DNA of 5,278 bases from an uncultured bacterium (lineage in GTDB: Bacteria > Cyanobacteriota > Vampirovibrionia > Gastranaerophilales > Gastranaerophilaceae): the NCBI GenBank assembly GCA_947365485.1, contig CANAXK010000123.1, forward strand, positions 1-5,278, in the 5' to 3' direction. The notes under the pieces are model-generated. The model was not told the DNA's origin. It searched no databases and saw nothing but the letters and a program-made list of their open reading frames with translations. Below, piece after piece: positions 5,174-5,278 of the stretch; positions within the stretch are counted from its first letter, which is position 1, and each line of letters begins with the position of its first letter. Position numbers and translations under genes: made by a program.

Positions 5174-5278
5174 ATGCTTCAACTATTACCCTCAAGTGAT
5201 ATAATTACCCCAAATACCACTAATCCAAAGGACGTTGTCAATTTTATCAACAAGTACATTGACAGGTACCATTGTGAA
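5174..5278 (+). CDS. N-terminal fragment of an unrecognised protein, cut by window edge
   Basis: An ATG at 5174 with AAAAGG 7 nt upstream opens a frame that stays open for all 35 codons to the end of the window. The visible protein starts MLQLLPSSDIITPNTTNP and continues into DVVNFINKYIDRYHCE, which looks like a polar loop followed by an amphipathic helix. There is no signal peptide or membrane segment in what can be seen. It is transcribed away from kdsC, with 107 bp between the two starts. I cannot assign a family from 35 residues. Confidence 0.6.
   Translation, partial: MLQLLPSSDIITPNTTNPKDVVNFINKYIDRYHCE

Noticed and set aside
1..5278. Defence system, CRISPR array, insertion sequence or prophage
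   Set aside because: I saw no spaced direct repeats, transposase, nuclease, toxin-antitoxin or phage motifs; the identified genes are housekeeping or envelope functions.

Overview
The window is from a bacterial chromosome of moderate-to-low GC (roughly 40% by eye). It holds three complete genes and one truncated gene on the minus strand, plus the first codons of a divergent plus-strand gene at the right edge. The best taxonomic guess is a non-photosynthetic cyanobacterial relative of the Gastranaerophilales/Melainabacteria (Vampirovibrionia) type. This is inference. It rests on the style of the 611-residue membrane protein, with short N-x-[AS]-F-K-x-x-G motifs after Gln/Asn/Lys-rich linkers, and on a SpoIID-domain protein and a KdsC phosphatase lying together. 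No rRNA or other marker is present to settle it.

Layout from right to left, which is the direction of minus-strand transcription. At 5174-5278 (+) an unrecognised protein begins and runs off the window. A 107-bp divergent intergenic region separates it from kdsC (4521-5066, -), the Kdo-8-phosphate phosphatase, which has a consensus -10 box and a strong ribosome binding site. Between kdsC and the next gene lies a 267-bp spacer. It carries three successive hairpins (4481-4517, 4429-4466, 4364-4414), of which the middle one looks like a rho-independent terminator. It then carries a near-consensus promoter (TTGCCA-17-TATAAT) and a 19-bp operator-like palindrome over the predicted transcription start. 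This drives the unknown 611-aa membrane protein (2418-4253, -), which appears to be built from two diverged copies of one module. After a 71-bp gap with a probable promoter of its own comes cysS (973-2346, -), cysteinyl-tRNA synthetase with all zinc and signature residues. Its last 16 bp overlap the TTG start of a secreted SpoIID/LytB-domain protein (1-988, -), whose C-terminus lies outside the window.

The genes do not form one pathway. KdsC points to Kdo, hence lipopolysaccharide-type outer-membrane glycan. The SpoIID-domain protein points to peptidoglycan remodelling. cysS is housekeeping. The 611-aa protein is the true unknown. The most interesting signals are its internal duplication, the palindrome at its promoter, and the three-hairpin block upstream. 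I found no CRISPR array, tRNA, rRNA, insertion sequence or phage gene.
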